Assembly (NCBI GenBank): GCA_947500555.1
Contig: CANMSE010000001.1
Location: forward strand, 682,001 to 746,000
Reading direction: 5' to 3'
DNA: 64,000 nucleotides
From: an uncultured Fulvivirga sp.
GTDB taxonomy: Bacteria; Bacteroidota; Bacteroidia; Cytophagales; Cyclobacteriaceae
Of this stretch, positions 53,757 through 63,923 are shown piece after piece (position 1 is the stretch's first letter; each line of letters opens with the position of its first letter). The notes under the pieces are model-generated. The model searched no databases. It was given only the letters and a program-made list of their open reading frames with translations, and was not told the DNA's origin. A program made the position numbers and the translations under genes.

Positions 53757-55529
53757 TTGGAAATCTTTAAAGATAGAATCAAGCAATATGATGGGCTCAA
53801 TAAGGCCTTGCAGAGAAAGTATAATCTGGTATCAACCGTTAGGGTTCTCGTTTTTGTTGGCTTTATAATAGCATTTATAGCATTTGCTAATTACAAAATG
53901 GGTCTTGAAATAGGTATCACAACTTTGGTATTTCCTTTCGCATTTGGGCTCATTGTAAGGTGGCATCAAAAAATTGCATATGAAAGGAAACAGTCCGGAA
54001 TACTGAAACGGATCAATGAGCAAGAAGTCTCTATTGCTAAAGGACAATTAAAAAATCAGGATCCAGGAGTAGAGTACCTGGATAAAAATCATGCGTATAT
54101 CAATGATCTGGATATTTTTGGGTCTAACTCAATTTTTCAGCTGCTAAATCGAACCACTACTAAAGGAGGAAAAGATAAACTTGCTTACTGGCTTTCCAAT
54201 CATGATAAAATAGAAGAAATAATAAATCGGCAGGAGGCGGTAAAAGAATTAACCGGACTTGTTGATTGGAGACAGGAGCTTCAAGCTAAAGGGCTTCATT
54301 TTACAATGCAAGAAACCAATTCTTCAGAACTGATCAAGTGGATAAAGACAAGTAATCCGGTTAAAAGAAGATTTCAGGTTAGTGCATTTCTGTTTCCATT
54401 ATTAATTATCTCCTCTATAGCTCTTAACCTACTAACCAATTGGCCTTCATTTGTCACGCTAATTTTAGTGCTTTTGAGTGGATTTGTTCTAAACAGGTTT
54501 CAAGATCGTGTTAAGAATTTAACAGATTCTGTCATTAAACATGTCAGCGTACTCGGTGCATATGTCAAACTAATTGATCAACTAGAAAATACCTCTTTTT
54601 CAAGTAAAAAGCTCAATAAAATAAAGCTTCGGATAAGTCATGATGGAAAGAATGCCTCTGAAATAATTCAGGATTTATATAAAATTCTTGACTTTCTTAA
54701 TGCACGTTCAAATTTCTTCTACATGATAATTGATGTGGTGCTACTTTTCGACTTGCACATTATCATGAGAGCTGAAAACTGGAAAGCCAAGAATAAAACC
54801 GATGTATCGGAATGGTTTGATGCTATTTCTGAATTAGAGGCTCTGAGTAGTATTGCAGGCTTTAGTTATTCCAATGAGGATTTTTCATTCCCTCAATTTA
54901 GTGATGAATCACATTTTCTCACTACCGAAAATATGGGTCATCCGCTTATTCCTAAACACGAGCGAATTTCTAATCATTATCAACTAGTTGGAAAAGGAAG
55001 TATATCGATTATCACCGGGTCGAACATGTCGGGTAAAAGCACCTTCCTGAGAACGTTAGGGGTGAACATTGCATTGGCTAAGGCAGGCGCTCCGGTTTGT
55101 GCTTCTAATATGGAGCTTTCATCGATGCAGGTATTTACAAGCATGCGTACCCAAGATAACCTGGAAGAGCATGTGTCCTCTTTTTATGCGGAACTGCAAA
55201 GAATAAAAAATTTGCTTGGTCTAGTTAACGACTCGACTCCTGTACTATTTATGCTTGATGAAATTCTGAAAGGGACAAACTCTCAGGATCGCCATATTGG
55301 AGCCGTAGCCTTAGCCAGGCAATTATCTAAAACCAATGCTTTCGGGCTAATTTCTACACATGATTTAACTTTAGGAGAGCTTTCTAAATCAATGTCTTCA
55401 ATTGATAACTATAGCTTTAATAGTGAGGTAAAAGGCGATGAAATCATTTTTCCATACACACTTGAAAAAGGAGTGTGTCAAAGCTTTAATGCCAGTAAGT
55501 TGATGGAAAAGATTGGGATTGAACTATAA
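53757..55529 (+). CDS. Membrane-tethered MutS-like ATPase
   Basis: A 590-residue protein with two pairs of hydrophobic helices (about 27-62 and 207-240), a MutS helical core, and a C-terminal MutS ATPase. Walker A is GSNMSGKST (about 421-429), Walker B FMLDEILKGTNSQDR, and ISTHDL is the H-loop. It lacks the mismatch-recognition domain I and the Smr domain, so it is neither MutS nor MutS2. Such membrane MutS relatives are common in Bacteroidota; function unknown. TTG start at 53757, first frame start. Confidence 0.85.
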   Translation: MEIFKDRIKQYDGLNKALQRKYNLVSTVRVLVFVGFIIAFIAFANYKMGLEIGITTLVFPFAFGLIVRWHQKIAYERKQSGILKRINEQEVSIAKGQLKNQDPGVEYLDKNHAYINDLDIFGSNSIFQLLNRTTTKGGKDKLAYWLSNHDKIEEIINRQEAVKELTGLVDWRQELQAKGLHFTMQETNSSELIKWIKTSNPVKRRFQVSAFLFPLLIISSIALNLLTNWPSFVTLILVLLSGFVLNRFQDRVKNLTDSVIKHVSVLGAYVKLIDQLENTSFSSKKLNKIKLRISHDGKNASEIIQDLYKILDFLNARSNFFYMIIDVVLLFDLHIIMRAENWKAKNKTDVSEWFDAISELEALSSIAGFSYSNEDFSFPQFSDESHFLTTENMGHPLIPKHERISNHYQLVGKGSISIITGSNMSGKSTFLRTLGVNIALAKAGAPVCASNMELSSMQVFTSMRTQDNLEEHVSSFYAELQRIKNLLGLVNDSTPVLFMLDEILKGTNSQDRHIGAVALARQLSKTNAFGLISTHDLTLGELSKSMSSIDNYSFNSEVKGDEIIFPYTLEKGVCQSFNASKLMEKIGIEL

Positions 55530-55559
55530 ATCCGTCATTTCATGGTTGAAATGACGGAT
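55530..55559. repeat. Palindromic hairpin between convergent genes
   Basis: A perfect 13-bp stem (ATCCGTCATTTCA with TGAAATGACGGAT) with a TGGT loop begins at the MutS-like stop codon. Its ends (CCGTCAT/ATGACGG) resemble those of the palindromes at 18168 and 29470. With no T tract, it may be a bidirectional terminator or a REP-like element. Confidence 0.7.
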
Positions 55560-55566
55560 AGTAAAT

Positions 55567-56133
55567 TTATTTTCTTCGCTCTGTATCCTGGCCAATAACA
55601 GGCCTTTCAGGCAAATTGTATAATGATTTCAAATCTTCATATGAAGGCACTTCACGTCTACCATTCCAATATTTTCCCGGAACAACGACCAACCTAACTA
55701 CCCAGTTATCTGTGTCTATAGCAGTCAATTCGTCCAATGGAAAGTTAGCAGACATTAGTAATTTCACATCAAAAATAGTCCAGTCAAAACTATATTGAAT
55801 TAATCTTTCACCATCAATAATAGTTTGAGGAAGGGACCTCCACACTTCAACGATTTCTCCATCCACCTCATCTTCTCCCCACTTGAAATAAACTAACGTC
55901 ACATCGCTATCCAACGCCACGAAATCATCCGCATATGGAAGTACAACTTGATAGTCAGGCCCCGTAAATGAAACCCCTTCGTAATCAAAAACAAATGCTT
56001 CTTCTCCCGGCTCGCCTTGAAGCCCCTGATCACCCCTTGGGCCAACTGGTCCAACATCGCCATCGTCACCGATGAAACATGAGCTAAAAGATAACATTAA
56101 TCCTAATCCGATAATTGTAAATAAGGGTTTCAT
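55567..56133 (-). CDS. Collagen-like repeat lipoprotein
   Basis: A 188-residue lipoprotein from the ATG at 56133 (an ATG at 56172 would add 13 residues). Signal peptide MKPLFTIIGLGLMLSFSSC ends in a lipobox; a short Gly-x-y tract (GDVGPVGPRGDQGLQGEPG, about 6 triplets) follows, then a beta-rich domain with PYADDF, WRSLPQT and RLVVVPGKYW. Such short collagen tracts after a lipid anchor are common in this phylum; role unknown. It converges with the MutS-like gene. Confidence 0.75.
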   Translation of the reverse strand: MKPLFTIIGLGLMLSFSSCFIGDDGDVGPVGPRGDQGLQGEPGEEAFVFDYEGVSFTGPDYQVVLPYADDFVALDSDVTLVYFKWGEDEVDGEIVEVWRSLPQTIIDGERLIQYSFDWTIFDVKLLMSANFPLDELTAIDTDNWVVRLVVVPGKYWNGRREVPSYEDLKSLYNLPERPVIGQDTERRK

Positions 56134-56236
56134 AGCTTTAACAATTTGATTCAACTGATTCTTTTCAAACATCAGGCCAAAAAAAATTTAGTGCTCATTA
56201 CCACTTATTAATTTGTCTAAATGCCTATTATTGATC

Positions 56237-57580
56237 ATGTCCATTTCCAGCGAACTTTCCATACTCAATGAAGTAATTGACAAGCTTCAATCTTCTTTCA
56301 ACCATTCATTGACAGTTGATACTAATCTTGATGAGGTAGCTAGTGTACTCAATGAAGTTGCTGAGCGCATGCAAGATAACTACCCTTATTTTGATACCAA
56401 ATATGCCGGGCAGATGCTAAAACCGCCTCACCCTATTGCTCGACTTGCCTACATGCTGGCATTATATTTTAATCCTAATAATCATGCCCTTGATGGTGGA
56501 AAAGCTAGCTCTCAAATGGAAAAAGAGGCTGTTACCTCCATTGCTCAAATGTTTGGTTGGATAGAGTATTTAGGACATTTAACTGGTGGTGGGACAATGG
56601 CCAATATGGAGGCTTTGTGGGTAGCAAGAAAACTACACCCTGATAAAATAATTGTGGCATCTGAGATGGCTCACTATACTCATGAACGTATCTCAGAAGT
56701 TTTAGGAATTGAATTTAAAAAAGTGAATGCGGATCAATATGGAAGGATGAGTATTGAGGCACTAGAGGATATCTTGAATCAAAACGAAGTTGGGACTGTA
56801 GTTGTAACATTGGGAACTACCGGGACTGGTTCTGTTGATCCTTTAGTTGATGTATTGGCTCTACAAAAGAAATATAATTTTAGAATACATATTGATACAG
56901 CCTATGGAGGCTATTTTAAGCTTGCCGACAATCTTACAGAATATGGGCTGGCTCAATATGAAGCTATAAGACATGCTGATAGCATTGTTATTGATCCTCA
57001 TAAACACGGTTTGCAACCCTACGGTTGTGGTTGCATCTTATTTAAAGATCCGTCAACAGGCAGGCTTTATAAACATGATTCTCCATATACCTATTTTAGT
57101 TCGGCAGAACTGCATTTAGGAGAAATAAGCCTGGAATGTTCTCGTGCAGGTGCAGCGGCCGTAGCCTTATGGGCGACTATGCAAATGTTTCCTCTAGAAA
57201 GAAAAGGGGCTTTTGCTAAAGGAATAGAAAATTGTAGAATTGCCGCAATTTCTCTTGCCAAACTAATTGCTGAAGACGATAACTCTATACCTTTATTTCA
57301 CCCTGAGCTTGATATTGTGGTATGGGCCCCAAAGGGTAACACATTATCTGATATAAGTCAAAAATCCAATCAGATTTTTCATACATGTGCAAAAAAGGAT
57401 TTACACCTTGCTCTCTTTAAGTATCCGTCTCGGCTTCTGCCAAATGAGTGGGGTCACATAGAAAGAGATCAAGAGTTTGTTACATGTTTGAGAAGTTGTT
57501 TGATGAAGCACAATCATCATGATTGGGTGGATCAAATATGGTCTGTTATTAAATCTGTGTCCGATGAGTCATTCAAATAG
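56237..57580 (+). CDS. Pyridoxal-dependent (group II) decarboxylase family protein
   Basis: A 447-residue PLP enzyme from the ATG at 56237 (a TTG at 56213 would add eight residues). The PLP Lys is in DPHKHGLQPYGCG; HIDTAYGG binds the pyridine ring; TGGGTMANMEAL lies at the start of the large domain. This resembles the glutamate/aromatic amino acid decarboxylase group, including tyrosine and 2,4-diaminobutyrate types. The substrate is not clear. It begins 104 bp from the divergent collagen-like gene. Confidence 0.85.
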   Translation: MSISSELSILNEVIDKLQSSFNHSLTVDTNLDEVASVLNEVAERMQDNYPYFDTKYAGQMLKPPHPIARLAYMLALYFNPNNHALDGGKASSQMEKEAVTSIAQMFGWIEYLGHLTGGGTMANMEALWVARKLHPDKIIVASEMAHYTHERISEVLGIEFKKVNADQYGRMSIEALEDILNQNEVGTVVVTLGTTGTGSVDPLVDVLALQKKYNFRIHIDTAYGGYFKLADNLTEYGLAQYEAIRHADSIVIDPHKHGLQPYGCGCILFKDPSTGRLYKHDSPYTYFSSAELHLGEISLECSRAGAAAVALWATMQMFPLERKGAFAKGIENCRIAAISLAKLIAEDDNSIPLFHPELDIVVWAPKGNTLSDISQKSNQIFHTCAKKDLHLALFKYPSRLLPNEWGHIERDQEFVTCLRSCLMKHNHHDWVDQIWSVIKSVSDESFK

Positions 57581-57608
57581 ATTATATTCGTTTGAGAAAA
57601 TTTGATTC

Positions 57609-59549
57609 ATGATTAACTCCATCACTAGAAGCTGGCCATTGATAATAGCTGTTTTACTAATAGCTTCTTGTCAATCTCAAGTAGAGAAAGAACCTCTTAA
57701 GGTCATTAACAAGTTTGAAGACCCTGAAATCGTCAATATTTATGACCTCGTAGATAAAAGAAATACAGATTCTCTCCTAAATTATCTTCATCATAAAAAC
57801 TCCATCTACAGGTACGAAGCTGCACTTGGGTTTGGATCAATTCAAGATACATCAGTTATTAACAATCTTAGTTTATGCTTGAATGATTCGTCATCAAAAG
57901 TAAGGCGTGCAGCTGCTTATGCCCTTGGACAAACCAGGGATAGTTCAGCTATTGCTCCTCTCATTAAGGCTATGGAAGTCGAGGACAGTGTATTCGTAAG
58001 AAAAGAGGTTCTTAAATCTCTCGGTAAGGTCGTTACACAAGATAAGTTAAAGACTCTTCAATATTGGCCATTAAGGACTCAGGAGGACAAAGAGGGCTTG
58101 GCCTGGGGTCTTTATCGTGCAGGATTAAGAAATGTCCATGATGGCGTTTCAATAGATCTGGCTATTTCTCTATTAGACAGCAGTAACACTTATCGCACGC
58201 GTTTAGGGGCAGCACATTTTCTCTCTAGAACGCGTAATATCGATTTAAAAGGAAGAACAGCATTTATTATTCGTTCAGCAACTACTGATGTATCGGAAAA
58301 TGTACGAATGGCCTGTGCATTAGCCTTAAGAAATGCTGTTGAGTCTCGTTCCCTTAATGCACTACAAAGTATTATTAGAGATAATGACTATCGGGTACGG
58401 ATTAATGCGATTCGCGCACTGGCTGCTTTTAAATTTGAAGAAACTAAAAATATATTATTTAATGCTCTAAGAGATTCCAATATCTCAGTTGGCGTAACTG
58501 CATCAGGAGTAATTGCAACTCAAAGTAGTTCTAAAGAAGTTGATTTGATTAGAGAAGCATTGGATTCTACTGCTAGTAAAAGAGTCCGATCACAGCTTTG
58601 GGGGTCCTTACTTAAATTAGCCACTAATAAACAAACTATAGTAGATCAGATTGTTGCTGAGTATGACAGTTCGGATGACGATTACTACAAAGCAGGGCTT
58701 CTAGCAGCTTTGGGGAATTCGGTTTTAGCAAATGAATTTGTTATTACCAAAACCTTTGCAGAAAAATCATTTCCTATATCTACCGCTGGTATTAGCGCAA
58801 TTTCCAATATGCGTTTGGCTAAGGACTTTCCAGAAGAGTTAAAGCCCTCTTTTGCCGAAATTTTCAAAGAGGCAATAGAAACAAAAGACATTGCCATGAT
58901 CTACTCTGCAGCATCAATAATTACAAACCCCGAATTTGACTTCCAGGTATTTTATGATTCTGCTAATTTTTTAAAAGCAGTAAGAAGCGAACTCAAATTA
59001 CCTAAAGATGTAGAAGCAATTCAGGCTCTAGATAGAGCCATTTCCTTTTTTGAGGGAAATGAATACCAAGAGCCTTCTAATGATTTCAATCATCCAATCA
59101 ATTGGGATTTGGTTAAGACCTTAGAAAAATCAACCACTGCACATATCGTCACCAATAAAGGACAAATCGTGATGCGCCTATTGATTGAAGATGCACCTGG
59201 ATCGGTAGCTAATTTTGTTAAATTGAGTAGAGAAGGGTATTACAACGGAAAGAATTTTCACCGGGTGGTTCCAAATTTTGTTATCCAGGGAGGATGTAAT
59301 AGAGGAGATGGGTTTGGGGGTGAGAACTACTCCATCAGATCCGAATTTGCCAATCTAAATTATGAAGAAGGTACAGTAGGAATGGCCTCGGCAGGAAAGG
59401 ATACAGAGGGCACTCAATGGTTTATTACTCACTCTCCTACACCACATCTGGATGGTGGATATACTATCTTTGCAAAAGTACAATCGGGGATGGAGGTTGT
59501 TCATCAAATAGAAGTAGGAGATAAAATAATTTCAGTTGAGATAAAATGA
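57609..59549 (+). CDS. HEAT-repeat lipoprotein fused to a cyclophilin-type peptidyl-prolyl isomerase
   Basis: A 646-residue protein. Signal peptide with lipobox (LIASC), HEAT repeats over about 45-470 (SSKVRRAAAYALGQTRD, ENVRMACALALRNA, DYRVRINAIRALAAF), then a cyclophilin domain (about 505-646) with NFHRVVPNFVIQGG, GMASAGKDTEGTQWFI and LDGGYTIFAKV. The Arg in FHRV and the QWFI segment form the active site. The protein probably chaperones or isomerises prolines of periplasmic or outer-membrane proteins. The stop overlaps the purK start by 4 bp (ATGA). Confidence 0.9.
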   Translation: MINSITRSWPLIIAVLLIASCQSQVEKEPLKVINKFEDPEIVNIYDLVDKRNTDSLLNYLHHKNSIYRYEAALGFGSIQDTSVINNLSLCLNDSSSKVRRAAAYALGQTRDSSAIAPLIKAMEVEDSVFVRKEVLKSLGKVVTQDKLKTLQYWPLRTQEDKEGLAWGLYRAGLRNVHDGVSIDLAISLLDSSNTYRTRLGAAHFLSRTRNIDLKGRTAFIIRSATTDVSENVRMACALALRNAVESRSLNALQSIIRDNDYRVRINAIRALAAFKFEETKNILFNALRDSNISVGVTASGVIATQSSSKEVDLIREALDSTASKRVRSQLWGSLLKLATNKQTIVDQIVAEYDSSDDDYYKAGLLAALGNSVLANEFVITKTFAEKSFPISTAGISAISNMRLAKDFPEELKPSFAEIFKEAIETKDIAMIYSAASIITNPEFDFQVFYDSANFLKAVRSELKLPKDVEAIQALDRAISFFEGNEYQEPSNDFNHPINWDLVKTLEKSTTAHIVTNKGQIVMRLLIEDAPGSVANFVKLSREGYYNGKNFHRVVPNFVIQGGCNRGDGFGGENYSIRSEFANLNYEEGTVGMASAGKDTEGTQWFITHSPTPHLDGGYTIFAKVQSGMEVVHQIEVGDKIISVEIK

Positions 59550-60682
59550 GAAGTGTTCAGGATCAAAAAGTAGGTGTGCTAGGAGGAGGTCAATTAGGAA
59601 GAATGCTGGTTCAATCTGCCATCGATTTTAATATTGACATTAAAATTCTAGATCCTGATCCAAATGCTCCATGCAAGTACCTGGTAAGTGACTTCTCAGT
59701 AGGGCAATTAACAGATTTTGAAACTGTCTATAACTTTGGAAAAGGGTGCGATCTGGTAACCATAGAAATTGAAAATGTGAATACAGACGCTCTTAAAAAG
59801 TTGGGACAAGATGGCATCAAGGTCTTCCCGCAGCCCGAAATTATTGAGCTAATAAAGGATAAGCGAATTCAAAAGCAGTTTTATAAAGATCACGATATTC
59901 CCACCGCTGAGTTCATATTAGTAGAAAACGCTAAAGAAGTAGAGGCCAATAAGCATTTTCTTCCAGCAGTGAACAAGCTTGGCAAAGAGGGGTATGATGG
60001 GAGAGGAGTGCAGGTTTTAAGAACTAATGATGATTTGGGAAAAGCTTTTGACAAACCTGGTTTATTGGAGAAGTTGATTGACTTTCAAACTGAAATCTCT
60101 GTCATAGTCGCCAGAAATGAGAGTGGAGAGATAAAAACTTTCCCAGCGGTAGAGTTAGTGTTTCATCCAGAAGCTAATTTGGTGGAATACCTATTTTCTC
60201 CGGCAACTATCACAACTGAAATAGAAAAAAAGGCTCAGTCAATAGCTCAGAAGGTTATACAAGATCTCGATATGATTGGATTGCTTGCGGTAGAAATGTT
60301 CGTCACTAAGGATGGTAATGTTTTGGTAAATGAAGTAGCCCCAAGACCTCATAATAGCGGTCATCAAACTATTGAAGCGAATTTTACTTCGCAATATGAA
60401 CAACACTTGCGGTCAATATTAGATCTTCCCTTAGGCAATACCGAAAATATTATGCCTTCAGCTATGGTAAATCTACTGGGTGAAGAGGGCTATAAAGGTG
60501 TGGCTCAGTACGAAGGCCTCAAAAAAGTAATGGCTGTAAAAGGTGTTCATGTACACTTATATGGAAAAAAAGATACAAAACCTTTTCGAAAAATGGGCCA
60601 TGTAACGCTGCGAGGAGAAAATGCTGAAACACTCAAGGAAAATGTGGAGTTTGTTAAAAATACATTAAAAGTAAAAGCATAA
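59546..60682 (+). CDS. purK: 5-(carboxyamino)imidazole ribonucleotide synthase
   Basis: A 378-residue ATP-grasp enzyme. GVLGGGQLGRMLVQSA opens the N-terminal Rossmann domain; KLGKEGYDGRGVQ and NEVAPRPHNSGHQTIE are PurK signatures. It makes N5-CAIR from AIR, ATP and bicarbonate in purine synthesis. Coupled to the HEAT/cyclophilin gene by a 4-bp overlap and followed by purE after 3 bp. Confidence 0.96.
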   Translation: MRSVQDQKVGVLGGGQLGRMLVQSAIDFNIDIKILDPDPNAPCKYLVSDFSVGQLTDFETVYNFGKGCDLVTIEIENVNTDALKKLGQDGIKVFPQPEIIELIKDKRIQKQFYKDHDIPTAEFILVENAKEVEANKHFLPAVNKLGKEGYDGRGVQVLRTNDDLGKAFDKPGLLEKLIDFQTEISVIVARNESGEIKTFPAVELVFHPEANLVEYLFSPATITTEIEKKAQSIAQKVIQDLDMIGLLAVEMFVTKDGNVLVNEVAPRPHNSGHQTIEANFTSQYEQHLRSILDLPLGNTENIMPSAMVNLLGEEGYKGVAQYEGLKKVMAVKGVHVHLYGKKDTKPFRKMGHVTLRGENAETLKENVEFVKNTLKVKA

Positions 60683-60685
60683 GTT

Positions 60686-61207
60686 ATGAGCAATCCTGTT
60701 GTAGGAGTAATTATGGGAAGTGATTCTGATCTTCCAGTAATGAAGGAAGCTGCCGAAATGTTAGACCATTTTGGTGTTGAGTATGAGCTGACGATAGTTT
60801 CTGCCCATAGAACTCCTGAGAGAATGACCGAATATGCCCAATCAGCCAGAGAAAGGGGACTAAAAGTAATAATTGCTGGTGCGGGTGGTGCAGCACATCT
60901 TCCTGGTATGGTATCTTCTCTTACTACACTTCCGGTTATTGGAGTGCCTGTAAACTCAAGTAATTCTATTGATGGCTGGGATTCTGTTCTTTCCATTTTG
61001 CAAATGCCAGGAGGAATTCCTGTCGCGACAGTAGCTCTGGACGGTGCAAAAAATGCTGGTATACTGGCCGCTGAAATTATTGGAACAAATGATGAAATGG
61101 TTGCAGATAAACTTGCTAGTTACAAGGAGGAGCTAAAATCGAAGGTCATGGATAAAGTAAAAAATATCGAAACTAAGGGGTGGAAAGACACCAAAATAGG
61201 TTTTTAA
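60686..61207 (+). CDS. purE: 5-(carboxyamino)imidazole ribonucleotide mutase
   Basis: A 173-residue class I Pur[19 protein letters not shown] (catalytic His) and [12 protein letters not shown] are signatures. It converts N5-CAIR to CAIR. Its stop overlaps by 4 bp with that of the convergent channel gene. Confidence 0.96.
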   Translation: MSNPVVGVIMGSDSDLPVMKEAAEMLDHFGVEYELTIVSAHRTPERMTEYAQSARERGLKVIIAGAGGAAHLPGMVSSLTTLPVIGVPVNSSNSIDGWDSVLSILQMPGGIPVATVALDGAKNAGILAAEIIGTNDEMVADKLASYKEELKSKVMDKVKNIETKGWKDTKIGF

Positions 61208-62211
61208 GCAACAAATGCGTCTTTGAATTTTTCAATATTTTCCGGCTTGCCTAAGACTATCAAAACATCATTTTGCTCTACCATTTTTTCAGAGTGAGGA
61301 TTAAAAACAAACCCAAGCCTATCATCTTTGAATGCTATAATGGTAGCCCCTGTTTTATTTCTAATATCCAGCTCTCGCAGAGATTTATTCTGAAATTCTT
61401 TTTTCATTGATTCATGACTTATCTCTTCAAGTAGCAGCTTAGAATCATCGACTCCATTTATTAATTCCAAAAACTCTATCACATAGGGTTTAGTAATCAA
61501 GTTGGCCATATGGATACCACCGAGTCGATCAGGCATAACTATGTGCGATGCACCAGCCCTGTAAAGCTTTTTCTCTGATGTAGGTTCCGTAGCCTTAGCA
61601 ATAATTTTAATTCCAGGGTTCAGTTCACGAGCGGTCAGAGTAATAAATACATTATCGGCATCTTCTTGCAATGCCGTGATAATAGTATTGGCATTTTTGA
61701 TCCCTGCATCCAAAAGTACTTCATCAAGAGTAGCGTTACCATTAATAAAGTGATACCCTTTATCTGAGGAAAACGCATTGATTACCGAGGCGTCAGACTC
61801 AATAACCACAAAGTCTTGCTTGTCCTTTTTTAGCTCTTCACAAGCCTTACTTCCATTTTTACCAAAGCCGCATACAATAACATGGTTTTTCATTTTACTC
61901 AAATCTCTGGATGATTTCATGTTTTTGAAAATCTTACGAAGTTCTCCTTCAAATAGAAAAGAAGAAAGTACCGATACTGTATAAGCAAAGATACCCAGAT
62001 TTATAACGATGAAAATAATAGTAAATATTTTCCCTGAGCTTGACAGAGAGTTTACCTCTTTATAACCAACGGTAGAAAATGTAATCACAGCCATATATAT
62101 AGCATCTAGAGGGTCATAACCTTCCAAAACGATATAGCCTAATGCTCCTATCATTAAACTAATAATGAAAAGGACAGTAGCAAATAATATTCTCTTCAAT
62201 GCTATGGGCAC
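61204..62211 (-). CDS. Two-helix potassium channel with RCK (TrkA-N/TrkA-C) module
   Basis: A 335-residue protein: two membrane helices (about 10-30 and 62-85) flank a pore loop with filter [10 protein letters not shown], where the common form is TVGYGD. A TrkA-N domain (about 110-225) starts [13 protein letters not shown] with the acidic residue VIESD, and a TrkA-C domain (about 250-335) follows. Such channels are gated by nucleotide or ion binding to the RCK ring. GTG start at 62211. It lies between the purine operon and the sulfotransferase gene. Confidence 0.9.
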   Translation of the reverse strand: MPIALKRILFATVLFIISLMIGALGYIVLEGYDPLDAIYMAVITFSTVGYKEVNSLSSSGKIFTIIFIVINLGIFAYTVSVLSSFLFEGELRKIFKNMKSSRDLSKMKNHVIVCGFGKNGSKACEELKKDKQDFVVIESDASVINAFSSDKGYHFINGNATLDEVLLDAGIKNANTIITALQEDADNVFITLTARELNPGIKIIAKATEPTSEKKLYRAGASHIVMPDRLGGIHMANLITKPYVIEFLELINGVDDSKLLLEEISHESMKKEFQNKSLRELDIRNKTGATIIAFKDDRLGFVFNPHSEKMVEQNDVLIVLGKPENIEKFKDAFVA

Positions 62212-62266
62212 AGTTTGAAGATATTCATATTGTGTTTAGTCTCCAATTTTTAATAGCTTTCCGATA

Positions 62267-62986
62267 ATGAAAATTATCTCTCTTTGGTCAGGCCCTAGAA
62301 ATGTCTCAACGGCATTGATGTATTCATTTGCTCAGCTTGACAATATGACGGTAGTTGATGAACCATTATACGCTCATTATTTGAGCAAAACGGACGTGAA
62401 CCACCCAGGAGATCAAGAGGTTTTGGATACCATGGAACACGATGGAAAAAAAGTTCTTGAAAATATTTTAAGTTCCGCTCAGCAACAGCCTATGCTATTT
62501 ATTAAAAACATGGCTCATCATTGGATACAACTTGAGAACAGTTGGTTAGACAAGTTCGATAACATTTTCCTTATAAGGGATCCTAGAGAAATGCTACCCT
62601 CCCTAATCAATCAGCTTCCTCAGCCTACTTTGCGAGATACCGGATTGAAAACTCAAGTTGATTTGTATAAAGGGTTAATTTCCAGGGGGCACAACCCAAT
62701 GATAATCGATTCTAAAAACCTGTTGCTTGAACCAAAGGCAATTTTATCTAGAATATGTAATCATTTAGATATTCCCTTTAGTTCTTCCATGCTTCATTGG
62801 CCAAAAGGCCCTAGAAAAGAAGACGGTATTTGGGCGAAATACTGGTATCAGAATGTACACGAGTCAGAAGGCTTTAGCCCGTATCTGCCAAAAGACGTTA
62901 CTTTCCCCTCTCAACTTGATCCGTTGCTGAAGGAATGTCAACCATATTATAACTACTTATTCGATCAATCACTAAAAATCAATTAA
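62267..62986 (+). CDS. Sulfotransferase-like protein
   Basis: A 239-residue protein. SLWSGPRNVSTALMYSFAQ resembles the 5'-phosphosulfate loop of PAPS-dependent sulfotransferases, and FLIRDPREMLPSL the 3'-phosphate loop. Similar proteins are often encoded next to class IV aminotransferases, as here (1-bp gap). PAPS use is therefore likely but the acceptor is unknown. Confidence 0.8.
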   Translation: MKIISLWSGPRNVSTALMYSFAQLDNMTVVDEPLYAHYLSKTDVNHPGDQEVLDTMEHDGKKVLENILSSAQQQPMLFIKNMAHHWIQLENSWLDKFDNIFLIRDPREMLPSLINQLPQPTLRDTGLKTQVDLYKGLISRGHNPMIIDSKNLLLEPKAILSRICNHLDIPFSSSMLHWPKGPRKEDGIWAKYWYQNVHESEGFSPYLPKDVTFPSQLDPLLKECQPYYNYLFDQSLKIN

Positions 62987-62987
62987 T

Positions 62988-63887
62988 ATGCCTCAATTAC
63001 CTGATTCGAGAAATGAAAATATCCTGATAAACATTAATGGAGATCTACTTCCAAGAGAAGATGCCAAAATATCTGTATTTGATAGTGCAGTCCAGGGTGG
63101 AGATGCAGTTTGGGAAGGCATGAGAATTTATAATGGGAAAGTATTTATGCTAGAGGAGCACTTAGATAGATTAGTGAAATCTGCAAAAGCAATGGCTTTC
63201 GTACAAATACCCTCTAAAGAGGAAGTTAGAGAAGAGGTTTTCAAAACGTTGAAAGCAAACGATATGTATGATGAATCACACATTCGACTAACACTCACAC
63301 GTGGTAAGAAGGTCACCTCTGGTATGAGCCCTCATTTTAATCAATATGGCCCTACTTTAATAGTTTTGGCAGAATGGAAAAAGCCTGTTTATGATAATGG
63401 TGGCATTCGGCTAATTACTTCTTCCATACGAAGAAATTCTCCTCAGTGTGTGGACTCAAAGATTCATCACAATAATTTAATAAATAATATTTTGGCCAAA
63501 ATTGAAGCAAATCTTGCAGGTGTAGAAGATGCTGTTATGCTTGATGTGGAGGGTTTTGTATCGGAAACCAATGCCACAAACATTTTCTTCGTAAGAAACT
63601 CATCCATTTACACTCCTTTTGCCGATAGTTGTTTACCTGGTATAACTCGTGCTAACGTAATTAGATTGGCAAATGAAAATAGCATTTCGATTGATGAAAA
63701 AAGACTTTCGATATCAGAAATGTACACTTCTGACGAAGTATTCGTTACAGGCTCTATGGGAGAGATTACTCCTGTTTTAGAAATCGATGGAAGAACGATT
63801 TCAACAACTGCCGGGCCTGTTACAAAAACGATTCAGTCTCTTTATTCAGCGATTGCCACAACTCAAGGTGTAGTTATCCCTCGTTGA
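62988..63887 (+). CDS. Class IV aminotransferase (branched-chain/D-amino acid type)
   Basis: A 299-residue fold type IV PLP enzyme. AKISVFDSAVQGGDAVWEGMRIYNG opens the domain, Lys in VDSKIHHNNL binds PLP, and VSETNATNIFFV and VFVTGSMGEITPV complete the site. The closest known types are branched-chain aminotransferase, D-alanine aminotransferase and aminodeoxychorismate lyase; the sequence does not decide. It starts 1 bp after the sulfotransferase-like gene. Confidence 0.88.
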   Translation: MPQLPDSRNENILININGDLLPREDAKISVFDSAVQGGDAVWEGMRIYNGKVFMLEEHLDRLVKSAKAMAFVQIPSKEEVREEVFKTLKANDMYDESHIRLTLTRGKKVTSGMSPHFNQYGPTLIVLAEWKKPVYDNGGIRLITSSIRRNSPQCVDSKIHHNNLINNILAKIEANLAGVEDAVMLDVEGFVSETNATNIFFVRNSSIYTPFADSCLPGITRANVIRLANENSISIDEKRLSISEMYTSDEVFVTGSMGEITPVLEIDGRTISTTAGPVTKTIQSLYSAIATTQGVVIPR

Positions 63888-63923
63888 AATTCATTTTCTT
63901 AACTATTTAACGTAATTTTTGGC

